From contig JBMOPO010000035.1 of assembly GCA_049325095.1 (NCBI GenBank), forward strand, positions 1-64,000: a stretch of 64,000 nucleotides of DNA. Reading direction: 5' to 3'. A model generated the notes under the pieces. That model was not told the DNA's origin and made no database searches. It saw only the letters and a program-made list of their open reading frames with translations. This document shows, piece after piece, positions 1-8,852 of this stretch; the first letter of the stretch is position 1; every line of letters starts with the position of its first letter. This DNA comes from JAGPUQ01 sp049325095. GTDB lineage: Bacteria > Pseudomonadota > Gammaproteobacteria > Pseudomonadales > Porticoccaceae. The translations under genes were made by a program, and so were the position numbers.

Positions 1-187
1 CGCTGGCCTGAAAGGTGGGATGCCGGGCGCTCTGGGTGCGCATGGCGGTGGAGACGGAGACGGTGCTGTCCAGGTAGGCTTCGATCTCCGGATCGGAGAA
101 ATCGAGCCGCAGCGCACTGGCCGGCGCGGCCAGCAGCGCCAGGACGCCGGCTCCCAGGCACCTGCCCAGGCTGTTGGGTGGAATCAA
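1..187 (-). CDS. N-terminus of a probable DUF1302-family exported protein (partial)
   Basis: Only the first ~62 codons lie in the window; the gene runs off the left edge. The translation opens with a typical signal peptide: a hydrophobic Leu/Ala core ending in an Ala-Ser-Ala type cleavage site near residue 26. The mature part then reads LRLDFSDPEIEAYLDSTVSV. This short acidic stretch followed by an 'LDSTVSVS' strand resembles the start of DUF1302 outer-membrane/periplasmic proteins, which are common beside sterol and aromatic degradation genes. The start is a TTG just after a strong GAGGGGG ribosome site; no ATG fits better. Family assignment rests on about 35 residues, so it is tentative. 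Confidence 0.45.
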   Translation of the reverse strand, partial: MIPPNSLGRCLGAGVLALLAAPASALRLDFSDPEIEAYLDSTVSVSTAMRTQSARHPTFQAS

Positions 188-515
188 GCCCCCTCTGAGG
201 CTGGAAATTTTTGTGCTGGGCTCGGAAGAAGAACGACGATGCTTCACAGCTATACCCCCGATTATTATGGTTTATGGATAAGGTACCGCGCACGCTATGC
301 CTCCCCGGCTGCGCTGTCAAGCTGTTTACCTATGAATTTGCGTCAGGCCATCCGCGGCGAACCCGCTACCGGGAGGAATGATGGCTGTCGCAACGCCCGC
401 CGGGCGGGAAGCGGGGATGGCTGCCGGAACCGGGTTGCCGGCGCCGGGGGGACGGCGAGCCGCGCCGGGCTCGGGCCGACCCGCCGTGGCGGCGTGCATC
501 GACCGGCCGGCGCGC
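188..515 (-). promoter_or_regulatory. Intergenic region with a sigma-70-like promoter for the leftward DUF1302-like gene
   Basis: No gene is visible. On the minus strand TTGACA (320-315), a 17-bp spacer and TAGCGT (297-292) make a plausible -35/-10 pair about 100 bp upstream of the TTG start. Positions 226-345 are clearly more AT-rich than the surroundings. The right-hand part is simply downstream of the oxidoreductase operon; I see no convincing terminator. Confidence 0.35.
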
Positions 516-1565
516 TCAGCGAAAGCTGTTGTTGATGTTTTCCAGGATCTTGCTGCCCGGGCAGAGCTCCGCCACGTCCAGGTCGCGCAGCGCGGTCTTC
601 ACCGTGCCCAGGGTCCGGTGCAGCTCCTGACTGTCGGGATCCACGTACAGCAGTCCGGTGAGGATCCGGCCGGCGCGCCTGTGGTCGCGAATCGCGCTCA
701 GCGCCGCGTCGCGATCGCGCACCGAATCCCCGCCCGTCTTGTAGAGATGGATCACCGAGCCGTCGTGGAGGGTCACCTCCTGGGTGTAGCCCGGCTCGTA
801 GTCGGCGGTGATCTCCTTGCGCACCGGGACGAAATCCAGCTTGCCGGTGGCCTCGATGTGCTGGCGCACGAAATCGTAGCTCTTGGTCGACTGCGGGGTG
901 TCGTTGAAGGTTACGCAGGGCGAGATGACGTCGATGAAGGCGAACCCGCTGTGGGCGAGCGCCCCCTTGATCAGCGGCACCAGTTGCGCCTTGTCGCCGG
1001 AGAAGCTGCGCCCGACGTAGGTGGCGCCGAGTTGCAGCGCCAGGGAGCAGAGGTCGATGGCCTCATAGGGATTGGGCTCGCCCTTCTTGCTCGCCGAGCC
1101 GATATCGGCGGTGGCCGAATCCTGGCCCTTGGTGAGGCCGTAACAGCCGTTGTTCTCGACGATGTAGACCATGTTGAGATTGCGCCGGGTGGCATGGGCG
1201 AACTGGCCGAGGCCGATGGATGCGGTGTCGCCGTCGCCGGAAATCCCGACATAGATCATTTCCCGGTTGGCTAGGTTGGCGCCGGTGGCCACCGAGGGCA
1301 TGCGGCCGTGGACCGAGTTGAAGCCGTGGGAATTGCCGAGGAAATAGGTCGGCGTCTTCGAGGAGCAGCCGATGCCCGACACCTTGGCGACCCGATGCGG
1401 TTCGATGGCGAGTTCGAAGCAGGCCTCGATGATCGCCGCGCTGACCGAATCATGGCCACAGCCGGCGCAGAGCGTCGACAGGGCGCCCTCGTAATGCCGG
1501 CGGGTGAGGCCGAGTTCGTTGACCGGCAGCTTGGGATGCCGGAATTGGGGGCGGATGTAGGTCAT
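516..1565 (-). CDS. korB: 2-oxoacid:ferredoxin oxidoreductase, beta (thiamine-diphosphate) subunit
   Basis: 349-aa cytoplasmic subunit that binds thiamine diphosphate and takes part in oxidative decarboxylation of a 2-oxoacid to acyl-CoA with ferredoxin reduction. Visible hallmarks are CAGCGHDSV near residue 33, GIGCSSKTP, and the ThDP/Mg motif GDGD...ENNGCYGLTKGQ in the middle. The length fits KorB/OorB-type beta subunits. The ATG at 1565 has a GGGAGG ribosome site and overlaps the stop of the alpha gene (ATGA), so translation is probably coupled. It is the last gene of a three-gene operon. The substrate is most likely 2-oxoglutarate, but pyruvate or a branched 2-oxoacid cannot be excluded from sequence alone. 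Confidence 0.9.
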   Translation of the reverse strand: MTYIRPQFRHPKLPVNELGLTRRHYEGALSTLCAGCGHDSVSAAIIEACFELAIEPHRVAKVSGIGCSSKTPTYFLGNSHGFNSVHGRMPSVATGANLANREMIYVGISGDGDTASIGLGQFAHATRRNLNMVYIVENNGCYGLTKGQDSATADIGSASKKGEPNPYEAIDLCSLALQLGATYVGRSFSGDKAQLVPLIKGALAHSGFAFIDVISPCVTFNDTPQSTKSYDFVRQHIEATGKLDFVPVRKEITADYEPGYTQEVTLHDGSVIHLYKTGGDSVRDRDAALSAIRDHRRAGRILTGLLYVDPDSQELHRTLGTVKTALRDLDVAELCPGSKILENINNSFR

Positions 1566-3412
1566 GACTTGCCTCCCTTGGAATGCCGCCGCAATGGCAC
1601 CACCTGGCCACCGATGCCGGCGCGGATGGCGTCGCGGATGAACCTGGCGGTGATCGGCATGCCGTCGAAACAATTCACCGGCCGCAGCTTGCCGGGCGCG
1701 ATGTCGCACTCGGCGATCAGCAGCTTGCGCAACTGTCCGTCGCGATTCTGTTCGACGATGAAGATCCGCTCATGGGCGGCGATGAAATCGACCACCTCCG
1801 GCCCGAACGGGAAGGACCTGATGCGCAGGCCGTCGAGCAGGATGCCCTCCGCGCGCAGCAGATCCAGCGCCTCCAGCGTGGCCGCGGTGCTGGTCCCGAA
1901 GAACAGCACCGCCTCCGGCGTGGCGCTCCCGGCGGGATGGACTTCCGGGGCCGGCACCAGGGTCCTGGCGGTCTCCCACTTGACCAGCAGCCGCTCCATG
2001 TTGCGCCGGTAGGCATCCCCATCCTCGGTGTAGATCGCGTATTCGTCGCGCGAGGTGCCGCGGGTGAAAAAGCTGCCCTTGGTGGGATGGGTGCCGGGAT
2101 AGGTGCGATAGCAGATGCCGTCGCCGTCGACGTCGAGATAGCGGCCGAAACGCTCCTTGAGCTCGTCCAGTTGCCTGGCGTCGAGCACCTTGCCGCGATC
2201 GTAGGTCCGGCGGTCGTCCCAGGCGAGCGGCTCGCTCAGGTTGTCGTTCATGCCCAGATCGAGATCCGACAACAGGATCACCGGGGTCTGCAGCCGATCC
2301 GCGAGATCGAAACTCAGCGCCGCCATCTCGAAACACTCCGCGGGCGTCGCCGGAAACAACAGGACGTGCTTGGTGTCGCCGTGGGAGGCGTAGGCCGCGG
2401 AGAGCACGTCGGACTGCTGGGTACGGGTCGGCATCCCGGTCGACGGCCCGGCGCGCTGGATGTCGAACAGCACCACCGGCACCTCGGCGAAGTAGGCGAG
2501 ACCGAGGAATTCACTCATCAGCGACAGCCCCGGGCCCGAGGTGGCGGTGAAGGCCCGGGCGCCGTTCCAGCAGGCGCCGATGGCGAGTCCGATGGCCGCC
2601 AGTTCGTCCTCCGCCTGGGCGATGGCGAATTTCTTCAGCCCGCTGCCGGGATCGATGCGCAGCCGGTTGCAGTATTTCTCGAACTCCTCGACCACCGAGG
2701 TGGACGGGGTGATCGGATACCAGCCGGCCACGGTCGCCCCGCCGTACAGGGCGCCCAGCGCCAGGGCGGTGTTGCCCTCCATCAGGATGCGATCGCCCAC
2801 CACATCGCGGCGCGCGACGCGAATCCCGAGCGGGCAGGCGAAATGCTCGACGGCGTATTGGTAGCCCAGTTCCAGCGCGTGGACATTGGGGGCGATCAGT
2901 TTTTCCTTGCCCTTGAACTGCTCCCCGACCAGATCGCGCAGCACCCCGAACTCGATGTCGAGCAATGCCGCCAGCGCGCCCACGTAGATCACGTTCTTGA
3001 ACAACTGGCGCTGCCGCGCCTGGGTGTACTGGGTGCGACAGATCTCCGTCAGCGGCAGGCCGATGAACTGCACGTCCTCGCGCCACAGCCGCAGATCGAG
3101 TGGCTTGGTGTTGTCGTAGATGCAGTAGCCGCCGGACTCGAGTTCGCGAATGTCCTTTTCCATGCTCTGCGGATTCATGCACACCACGGCATCGACGCCG
3201 CCGCGCCGCCCGGTATAGCCCCGCTCCGAAACCCGCACCTCGTACCAGGTGGGCAGGCCCTGGATGTTCGACGGAAAGATGTTCTTCGGACTGACCGGGA
3301 CACCCATCCGGAAAATCGCCTTCGCGAACATGTTGTTGGCGCTGGCCGAGCCGGTGCCGTTGACGTTGGCGAAGCGGATGACGAAATCGTTGACGCCCTG
3401 GATCGCTTTCAT
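1562..3412 (-). CDS. korA: 2-oxoacid:ferredoxin oxidoreductase, fused gamma-alpha subunit
   Basis: 616 aa. Residues ~1-190 are the gamma domain (RFANVNGTGSASANN at the start, then a Rossmann-like region); residues ~205-616 are the alpha pyrimidine-binding domain with GNTALALGALYGGATV and the YPITPSTSVVEEF signature. This gamma-alpha fusion is the usual KorA/OorA layout of two-subunit 2-oxoacid:ferredoxin oxidoreductases. It pairs with the beta subunit just downstream. Both junctions of this gene are ATGA overlaps (upstream at 3409-3412, downstream at 1562-1565), which suggests tight stoichiometric coupling. The ATG at 3412 follows an AAGGCGG ribosome site. It acts in the cytoplasm and needs an electron carrier, probably handled by the upstream Fe-S flavoprotein. 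Confidence 0.92.
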   Translation of the reverse strand: MKAIQGVNDFVIRFANVNGTGSASANNMFAKAIFRMGVPVSPKNIFPSNIQGLPTWYEVRVSERGYTGRRGGVDAVVCMNPQSMEKDIRELESGGYCIYDNTKPLDLRLWREDVQFIGLPLTEICRTQYTQARQRQLFKNVIYVGALAALLDIEFGVLRDLVGEQFKGKEKLIAPNVHALELGYQYAVEHFACPLGIRVARRDVVGDRILMEGNTALALGALYGGATVAGWYPITPSTSVVEEFEKYCNRLRIDPGSGLKKFAIAQAEDELAAIGLAIGACWNGARAFTATSGPGLSLMSEFLGLAYFAEVPVVLFDIQRAGPSTGMPTRTQQSDVLSAAYASHGDTKHVLLFPATPAECFEMAALSFDLADRLQTPVILLSDLDLGMNDNLSEPLAWDDRRTYDRGKVLDARQLDELKERFGRYLDVDGDGICYRTYPGTHPTKGSFFTRGTSRDEYAIYTEDGDAYRRNMERLLVKWETARTLVPAPEVHPAGSATPEAVLFFGTSTAATLEALDLLRAEGILLDGLRIRSFPFGPEVVDFIAAHERIFIVEQNRDGQLRKLLIAECDIAPGKLRPVNCFDGMPITARFIRDAIRAGIGGQVVPLRRHSKGGKS

Positions 3413-5193
3413 AGGATGGGTGCCGCCTTGGTGACCTGATAGAGAAACTTCTGCATGTCCCAGGCCGAGGTCGGGCAACGCTCCGCACAGAGCCCGCAGT
3501 GCAGGCACAGGTCCTCGTCCTTGATCAAAGCGCGGCCGGACTTGAGGTCCTGGGACACATAGAGCGGCTGCTCCGGGTTTGCCGCCGGAATCCGCAGCCG
3601 GAGGCGCAGTTGCGCTTCCTCCCGATCGTTGGGCAGAAAATTGATGCAGTCGGTCGGGCAGATGTCGACGCAGGCGTCGCATTCGATGCACAGCGCCTCG
3701 GTGAACACCGTCTGCACGTCGCAATTGAGGCAGCGCTCGGCCTCCTTGTAGCCGGTCTCGCGATCGAAGCCCAGCTCCACCTCGACCCGGCGGTCGCCGA
3801 GCGCCAGCTCCTTGGCGGCGTGGGGCACCTTGTAGCGCTGGTCCGGCTCGACCCGGCTGTCGTAGCTCCACTCGTGTATGCCCATTTTCTGGCTGATCAG
3901 GGTGGTGCCCGGCAGAGGCCGCTCGGCCGGGTTCTCGCCGCGACAGAAGCGGTCGATGGAAATCGCCGCCTGGTGGCCATGGGCCACGGCGGTGATGATG
4001 TTCTCCGGGCCGAAGGCGGCGTCGCCGCCGAAGAACACCCGGGGATTGCTCGACTGGAAGGTGACCCTGTCCACCGCCGGCAGATCCCATTGATCGAACT
4101 CGATGCCCAGGTCGCGCTCGATCCAGGGGAAGGCGTTCTCCTGGCCGATCGCCATCAGCACTTCGTCGCAGGGGTAGAAGGCGGGCTCCTCACCGGTGGA
4201 TACCAGCGAGCGTTTGCCGGATGCGTCATAGCGCGCCTCGACACGGTCGAACCTCATGCCCACCAGGCGGCCGTCCTCCACCACGAATTCGAGCGGCACA
4301 TGGTTGTCGATGATCGGGATATCCTCGGCCATGGCATCCTCCTTCTCCCAGGGGGATGCCTTCATGTCGGCGAAGGGACTGCGCACGATGACCTTGACGT
4401 CCTCGCCGCCCAGCCGCCGCGCGGTGCGGCAGCAGTCCATCGCGGTGTTGCCGCCGCCCAGCACGATGACGCGCCTGGCGACGCTCGTGACGTGCCCAAA
4501 CGCCACGCTGGCCAGCCAGTCGATGCCGATGTGGATCGATGCGTCGGCTTCCACCCGGCCGGGCAGCCTGGGCAGGTCGCGGCCGCGCGGGGCACCGGAG
4601 CCGACGAACACCGCGTCGTAACCCTGGGCCAGCAAGCCCTTGAGGCTGTCGACATAACGGCTGAAATGGGTGATCACACCCATGTCGAGAATCCGCTCGA
4701 CCTCCTCGTCGAGCACGGCTTCCGGCAGCCGGAACGAGGGGATCTGGCTGCGCATGAAGCCGCCGCCCTTGGCCTGCTCGTCATAGAGATCGATGTGGTA
4801 ACCCAGCGGCAGCAGATCCCGGGCCACGGTCAGCGAGGCCGGCCCGGCGCCGACCAGGGCCACCCGCTTGCCGTTCTTGACGGCCGGAACCCTGGGCAGC
4901 CGGTCGCTGATGTCGCCCTTGTTGTCGGCGGCGACCCGCTTGAGCCGGCAGATCGCCACCGGCTCCTGTTCCAGACGACCGCGGCGGCAGGCCGGCTCAC
5001 AGGGGCGGTCGCAGGTACGCCCCAGGACACCCGGGAAGACATTGGACTCCCAGTTGACCAGATAGGCGTCGGTATACCGCCCGGCCGCGATCAGGCGGAT
5101 GTATTCCGGCACCGGCGTGTGGGCCGGACAGGCATACTGGCAATCGATCACCCGATGGAAGTACTCGGGATCCTGGACATTGGTCGGTTTCAA
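3409..5193 (-). CDS. GltD-like NAD(P)H:ferredoxin oxidoreductase with two C-terminal 4Fe-4S clusters
   Basis: 594-aa flavoprotein. The N-terminal ~100 residues form the Cys-rich helical domain of glutamate-synthase small subunits (CQYACPAHTPVPEY, CDRPCEPACRRG). Two dinucleotide-binding motifs follow: VGAGPASLTVA (~115, FAD) and LGGGNTAMDCCRTA (~240, NAD(P)H). The C-terminal ~95 residues carry two 4Fe-4S ferredoxin motifs, CIECDACVDICPTDC and CLHCGLCAERCPTS. The same third subunit accompanies the 2-oxoglutarate:ferredoxin oxidoreductase of anaerobic aromatic degraders such as Thauera, where it links ferredoxin to NAD(P). Here it heads the operon and overlaps korA by ATGA, so I infer it is the electron-transfer subunit of this complex. 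It is not a glutamate synthase: no GltB is nearby. Confidence 0.85.
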   Translation of the reverse strand: MKPTNVQDPEYFHRVIDCQYACPAHTPVPEYIRLIAAGRYTDAYLVNWESNVFPGVLGRTCDRPCEPACRRGRLEQEPVAICRLKRVAADNKGDISDRLPRVPAVKNGKRVALVGAGPASLTVARDLLPLGYHIDLYDEQAKGGGFMRSQIPSFRLPEAVLDEEVERILDMGVITHFSRYVDSLKGLLAQGYDAVFVGSGAPRGRDLPRLPGRVEADASIHIGIDWLASVAFGHVTSVARRVIVLGGGNTAMDCCRTARRLGGEDVKVIVRSPFADMKASPWEKEDAMAEDIPIIDNHVPLEFVVEDGRLVGMRFDRVEARYDASGKRSLVSTGEEPAFYPCDEVLMAIGQENAFPWIERDLGIEFDQWDLPAVDRVTFQSSNPRVFFGGDAAFGPENIITAVAHGHQAAISIDRFCRGENPAERPLPGTTLISQKMGIHEWSYDSRVEPDQRYKVPHAAKELALGDRRVEVELGFDRETGYKEAERCLNCDVQTVFTEALCIECDACVDICPTDCINFLPNDREEAQLRLRLRIPAANPEQPLYVSQDLKSGRALIKDEDLCLHCGLCAERCPTSAWDMQKFLYQVTKAAPIL

Positions 5194-5323
5194 TCGCTAC
5201 CCCCGGGAACGCACGCGGATCAGGGCCGATCCGCGCCACTGCGCGGCTGGAAAAATTGGCGGATCATACTCTATATCAACAGCGGTCCTATAGGCCCGGA
5301 AGCCACCGGCGGCGGTGCAACAC

Positions 5324-7231
5324 TCAGGAGCCGCGCGGCGCCGGGTAACCCAGGGTGGCGAGGGCCCCGCCCACCTCATCGAGGGCGAGGGGGTCGTCGA
5401 TGGTGGCGGGAAGTTTCCAGGGCTCGCCGTCGGCCATGGCGCGCATGGTGCCCCGCAGCACCTTGCCGGAGCGCGTCTTGGGCAATCTCGGCACCACCGT
5501 GCACAGCTTGAAGGCCGCCACCGGACCTATGCGTTCGCGCACCATGCCGATCGCCTCGGCGCAGATCTGCGCCGCCTCCCGGGTCACGCCATCCTTGAGC
5601 ACCAGCATGCCCAGCGGCACCTGGCCCTTCATGGCGTCGGCGACCCCGATCACCGCGCACTCGGCGACGTCGGGGTGGGCGGCGAGCACCTCCTCCATGG
5701 CCCCGGTCGACAGCCGGTGGCCGGCGACATTGATCACATCGTCGGTGCGCGCCATCACGAACACATAGCCCTGCGCGTCGATGTAGCCGGCATCGCCGGT
5801 TTCGTAATAGCCGGGGAAGGTGCTGAAGTACGACTTCACGAAGCGCTCCTCGTTGCCCCACAGGCCGGTGAAGGTGCCCGGCGGCAGCGGCAGCCGCAGC
5901 ACCAGGGCGCCGATCTCCCCGGGCGGGAGCGGCCGGCCCCGGGGGTCGAGCACCTCCAGCACGAAGCCGGGCACCGGCTTGGTGGGCGAACCCGGCACCA
6001 CCGGCAGCAGTTCGATGCCGCGGCAGTTGGCGCAGGCCGGCCAGCCCAGTTCGGTCTGCCACCAGTGATCGATCACCGGCACGCCCAGCTTCTCCTGCGC
6101 CCAGCCCAGGGTATCGGGGTCGCAGCGCTCGCCGGCCAGGAACAGGGCCTCGAAGCCGCTCAGGTCGTAGCGCTTGAGGTGTTCGCCGTTGGGGTCTTCC
6201 TTCTTGATGGCGCGAAAGGCGGTGGGCGCGGTGAAGAACACCTTGACGCCATGTTCGGAAATCACCCGCCAGTAGGCGCCCGGGTCCGGCGTGCCCACCG
6301 GCTTGCCCTCGTAGAGGATGGAAGTGCTGCCGTTGAACAGCGGCCCGTAGACGATGTAGGAATGGCCCACCACCCAGCCCACGTCGGAGGCCGCCCAGAA
6401 CACCTCGCCGGGAGCCACGCCGTACACCTTGCGCATGCTCCACAGCAGCGAGACCACACTGCCGCCGGTATCCCGCACCACCCCCTTGGGCTGGCCGGTG
6501 GTACCCGAGGTGTAGAGCACGTAGAGCGGGTGTCCCGCGGGCACCGGCACGCAGTCGACCGGCGCGGCCGCCGCCTCCAGCTCGTGCCAGTCCAGATCGC
6601 GGCTGGGGATCAGGGCGGCGGGCTGCTGCTCGCGCTGCAGGATGATGCAGGCCTCGGGCTTGTGGCGGGCGAGTTCGAGCGCCTGATCCAGCAGCGGCTT
6701 GTAGGGCACCAGGCGGCCGGGCTCGATGCCGCAGGAGGCGGCGATCACCAGCCGGGCCTGGACATCGTCGATGCGCACCGCCAGCTCATTGGCGGCGAAG
6801 CCCCCGAACACCACCGAGTGGATGGCGCCGATACGCGCACAGGCCAGCATGGCGATGGCCGCTTCCGGCACCATGGGCATGTAGATCACCACCCGGTCGC
6901 CGGTGGTCACGCCCCGGGCGCGCAACGCCCCGGCGAAGCGGGCGACGCGATCCCGCAGCTCGCGGTAGCTGAACTTCCGGCTGGTGCCGGTGACCGGGCT
7001 GTCGTAGATCAGCGCGGTCTGGTCGCCGCGGCCGGCCTCGACATGGCGGTCGAGGGCGTTGTGACAGGCGTTCAATTCACCGTCCGGGAACCAGCGGGTG
7101 AACGGCGGGCGCGTATCGTCCAGGATGATCTGCGGCGGTCTGTGCCAATCGACCGCGGCGGCCGCCTCCGCCCAGAAGGCGCGCGGCGCCTCGCGCGCGC
7201 GCCGGTATTCGGCGTCGTATTCACCGCTCAT
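5324..7231 (-). CDS. prpE: Propionyl-CoA synthetase (AMP-forming, ACS family)
   Basis: 635-aa acyl-CoA synthetase that activates propionate (possibly also acetate) with ATP and CoA. Signatures: the P-loop YTSGTTGQPKGVVRDTGG (~245), HWWQTELGWP in the middle, YYETGDAGYIDAQGYVFVMARTDDVIN, and the regulatory/catalytic lysine in KTRSGKVLR (~590), which in this family is the target of reversible acetylation. The 'KGVVRDTGG' and 'DVGWVVGHSYIVYGPL' wording is PrpE/ACSS3-like rather than AcsA-like. It stands alone, about 45 kb from the methylcitrate-cycle genes at 45385-53595 that would use its product. The ATG at 7231 is the first reasonable start. Confidence 0.88.
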   Translation of the reverse strand: MSGEYDAEYRRAREAPRAFWAEAAAAVDWHRPPQIILDDTRPPFTRWFPDGELNACHNALDRHVEAGRGDQTALIYDSPVTGTSRKFSYRELRDRVARFAGALRARGVTTGDRVVIYMPMVPEAAIAMLACARIGAIHSVVFGGFAANELAVRIDDVQARLVIAASCGIEPGRLVPYKPLLDQALELARHKPEACIILQREQQPAALIPSRDLDWHELEAAAAPVDCVPVPAGHPLYVLYTSGTTGQPKGVVRDTGGSVVSLLWSMRKVYGVAPGEVFWAASDVGWVVGHSYIVYGPLFNGSTSILYEGKPVGTPDPGAYWRVISEHGVKVFFTAPTAFRAIKKEDPNGEHLKRYDLSGFEALFLAGERCDPDTLGWAQEKLGVPVIDHWWQTELGWPACANCRGIELLPVVPGSPTKPVPGFVLEVLDPRGRPLPPGEIGALVLRLPLPPGTFTGLWGNEERFVKSYFSTFPGYYETGDAGYIDAQGYVFVMARTDDVINVAGHRLSTGAMEEVLAAHPDVAECAVIGVADAMKGQVPLGMLVLKDGVTREAAQICAEAIGMVRERIGPVAAFKLCTVVPRLPKTRSGKVLRGTMRAMADGEPWKLPATIDDPLALDEVGGALATLGYPAPRGS

Positions 7232-7444
7232 CCTTCACCCCCGAGTGCTGCCGTTTGTGTGCTTGGTGCGTGGCCGGGCCGCGCCGGGCGCCGGTGACCA
7301 ACCCATGCCCAATTAAACAATGGCCACCGACCCGCAGCAACGCGGCGACCTCCCGGCCTCCCCGCGCGGCGGCCCGGACTGCTACCCTATGGCTCCCGCC
7401 GGCGGCCGGGTGCACCCGGCCGCCAGCCCGCAGCGGAGCACCGC

Positions 7445-8446
7445 ATGTCACTGCCCCAGACCATGAATTGCGTGGAGATCTCCCGGCCCGGAGGGCCGGA
7501 GGTGTTGCGGCCGACCCGCCGGCCGGTGCCCGCGCCCGCCGCCGACGAGGTGCTGATTCGGGTATTCGCGGCAGGCATCAACCGCCCGGACGTATTCCAG
7601 CGCCAGGGCGGCTACCCGCCGCCGCCCGGCGCTTCCGACCTGCCCGGCCTGGAAGTCGCCGGGGAGATCGTGGCGCTGGGCGCCAACGCCGGCCCCTGGC
7701 GGCCGGGGGATCGGGTCTGCGCCCTGCTCACCGGCGGCGGCTATGCCGAGTACGCGACCGCCCACCGGGATCTGTGCCTGCCCATCCCGGCCGGCCTGTC
7801 CGCCGGCGAGGCGGCGGCGCTGCCGGAGACGGTGTTCACCGTCTGGCACAACGTCTTCGAGCGCGCCGCGCTGCAACCGGGCGAAGTGCTGCTGGTCCAC
7901 GGCGGCACCAGCGGCATCGGCACCATGGCGATCCAACTGGGCACCGCCCTGGGCGCCCGGGTGTTCGCCACCGCCGGCGGTCCGGACAAGGTCGCCACCT
8001 GCGAGCGGCTCGGCGCGATGCGGGCGTTCGACTACCACCGGGAGGATTTCGTCGAAGGCATCAAGACCGCCACCGGCGGCGCCGACGTGATCCTCGACAT
8101 GGTCGGCGGCGACTATGTACAGAAGAACCTGCGCGCCGCGGCGGTGCGCGGCCGCATCGTCTCCATCGCCTTTCTCCGCGGCTCCAGGGTCGAGGTCGAT
8201 CTGATGCCGATGATGCTCAAGCAGTTGGTACTGACCGGCTCCACCCTGCGCAGCCAGCCGGTCGCCGACAAGGCGCGCATCTGCCGGGCGGTGCGCGAGC
8301 AGGTCTGGCCGCTGCTCGAGGGCGGCGACCTGCGCCCGCTGATCCACGCCACCTTCCCCCTGGCCGAAGCCGCCGCCGGCCATGCGCTCATGGAGAGCAA
8401 CGCCCATCAGGGCAAGATCGTGCTGGAGGTGACCGGTGAGCGGTGA
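7445..8446 (+). CDS. NAD(P)H quinone oxidoreductase, zinc-independent MDR superfamily (PIG3-like)
   Basis: 333-aa medium-chain dehydrogenase/reductase. The N-terminal GroES-like domain has AGINRPDVFQRQGGYPPPPGASDLPGLEVAG, typical of the PIG3/quinone-oxidoreductase subfamily that lacks the zinc cysteines. The Rossmann domain has LVHGGTSGIGTMAIQLG with the GGxxGIG nucleotide-binding motif (~150). It probably reduces quinones or enones with NADPH in the cytoplasm. The ATG at 7445 follows GGAG. It overlaps the next gene by 11 bp, so the two are probably co-transcribed; the substrate cannot be told from sequence. Confidence 0.88.
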   Translation: MSLPQTMNCVEISRPGGPEVLRPTRRPVPAPAADEVLIRVFAAGINRPDVFQRQGGYPPPPGASDLPGLEVAGEIVALGANAGPWRPGDRVCALLTGGGYAEYATAHRDLCLPIPAGLSAGEAAALPETVFTVWHNVFERAALQPGEVLLVHGGTSGIGTMAIQLGTALGARVFATAGGPDKVATCERLGAMRAFDYHREDFVEGIKTATGGADVILDMVGGDYVQKNLRAAAVRGRIVSIAFLRGSRVEVDLMPMMLKQLVLTGSTLRSQPVADKARICRAVREQVWPLLEGGDLRPLIHATFPLAEAAAGHALMESNAHQGKIVLEVTGER

Positions 8447-8759
8447 GCGCCGGCTGGTCTACCGCACCGACCGCGGCCGGATCCGCGCCCCGGCCGCGCC
8501 GCCCCCCGCGCCCGCGGGCGACGGCATCGCCCGGGTGCGCCGCGAGACCGCGGGCCGCGGCGGCAAGACCGCGACCACCATCGCCGGGCTCGCGCTGCCC
8601 GAGCCCGAGTTGCGGGCACTGGCCAGGGTATTGAAACAGCGCTGCGCCACCGGCGGCAGCCTGCGCGACGGGGTGATCGAGCTCCAGGGCGACCACCGGG
8701 ACCTGGTCATGGCGCTGCTGGAGGAGCTCGGCCACCGCGCCAAGCGGGCCGGGGGCTGA
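8436..8759 (+). CDS. yciH: SUI1/eIF1-family translation factor (YciH type)
   Basis: 107 aa; the C-terminal ~75 residues are a SUI1 fold: RVRRETAGRGGKTATTIAGL, then KQRCATGGSLRDGVIELQGDHRDLV. The GRGGK and CATGGSxxDGxIExQGDHR segments are diagnostic of bacterial YciH proteins, which bind the 30S subunit and affect start-site fidelity. The GTG start at 8436 lies inside the end of the upstream gene and has a GGAGGT ribosome site at 8425-8430. A later ATG would remove the basic N-terminal tail and has no better ribosome site. Confidence 0.9.
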   Translation: MSGERRLVYRTDRGRIRAPAAPPPAPAGDGIARVRRETAGRGGKTATTIAGLALPEPELRALARVLKQRCATGGSLRDGVIELQGDHRDLVMALLEELGHRAKRAGG

Positions 8760-8852
8760 CGGGACCCGACCGGCTGTCCCGCGCCGCCGGCGGGCGCCGG
8801 CCGCTGCGCCCGGCGCTCGTCCCCGACCGGACGGCGCGCGGCCCGCCGCAGA

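Noticed and set aside
1562..4090. N-terminal extension of korA to 842 codons
   Set aside because: The extra part is the out-of-frame shadow of the Fe-S flavoprotein gene; the ATG at 3412 has a ribosome site and begins the conserved gamma domain.
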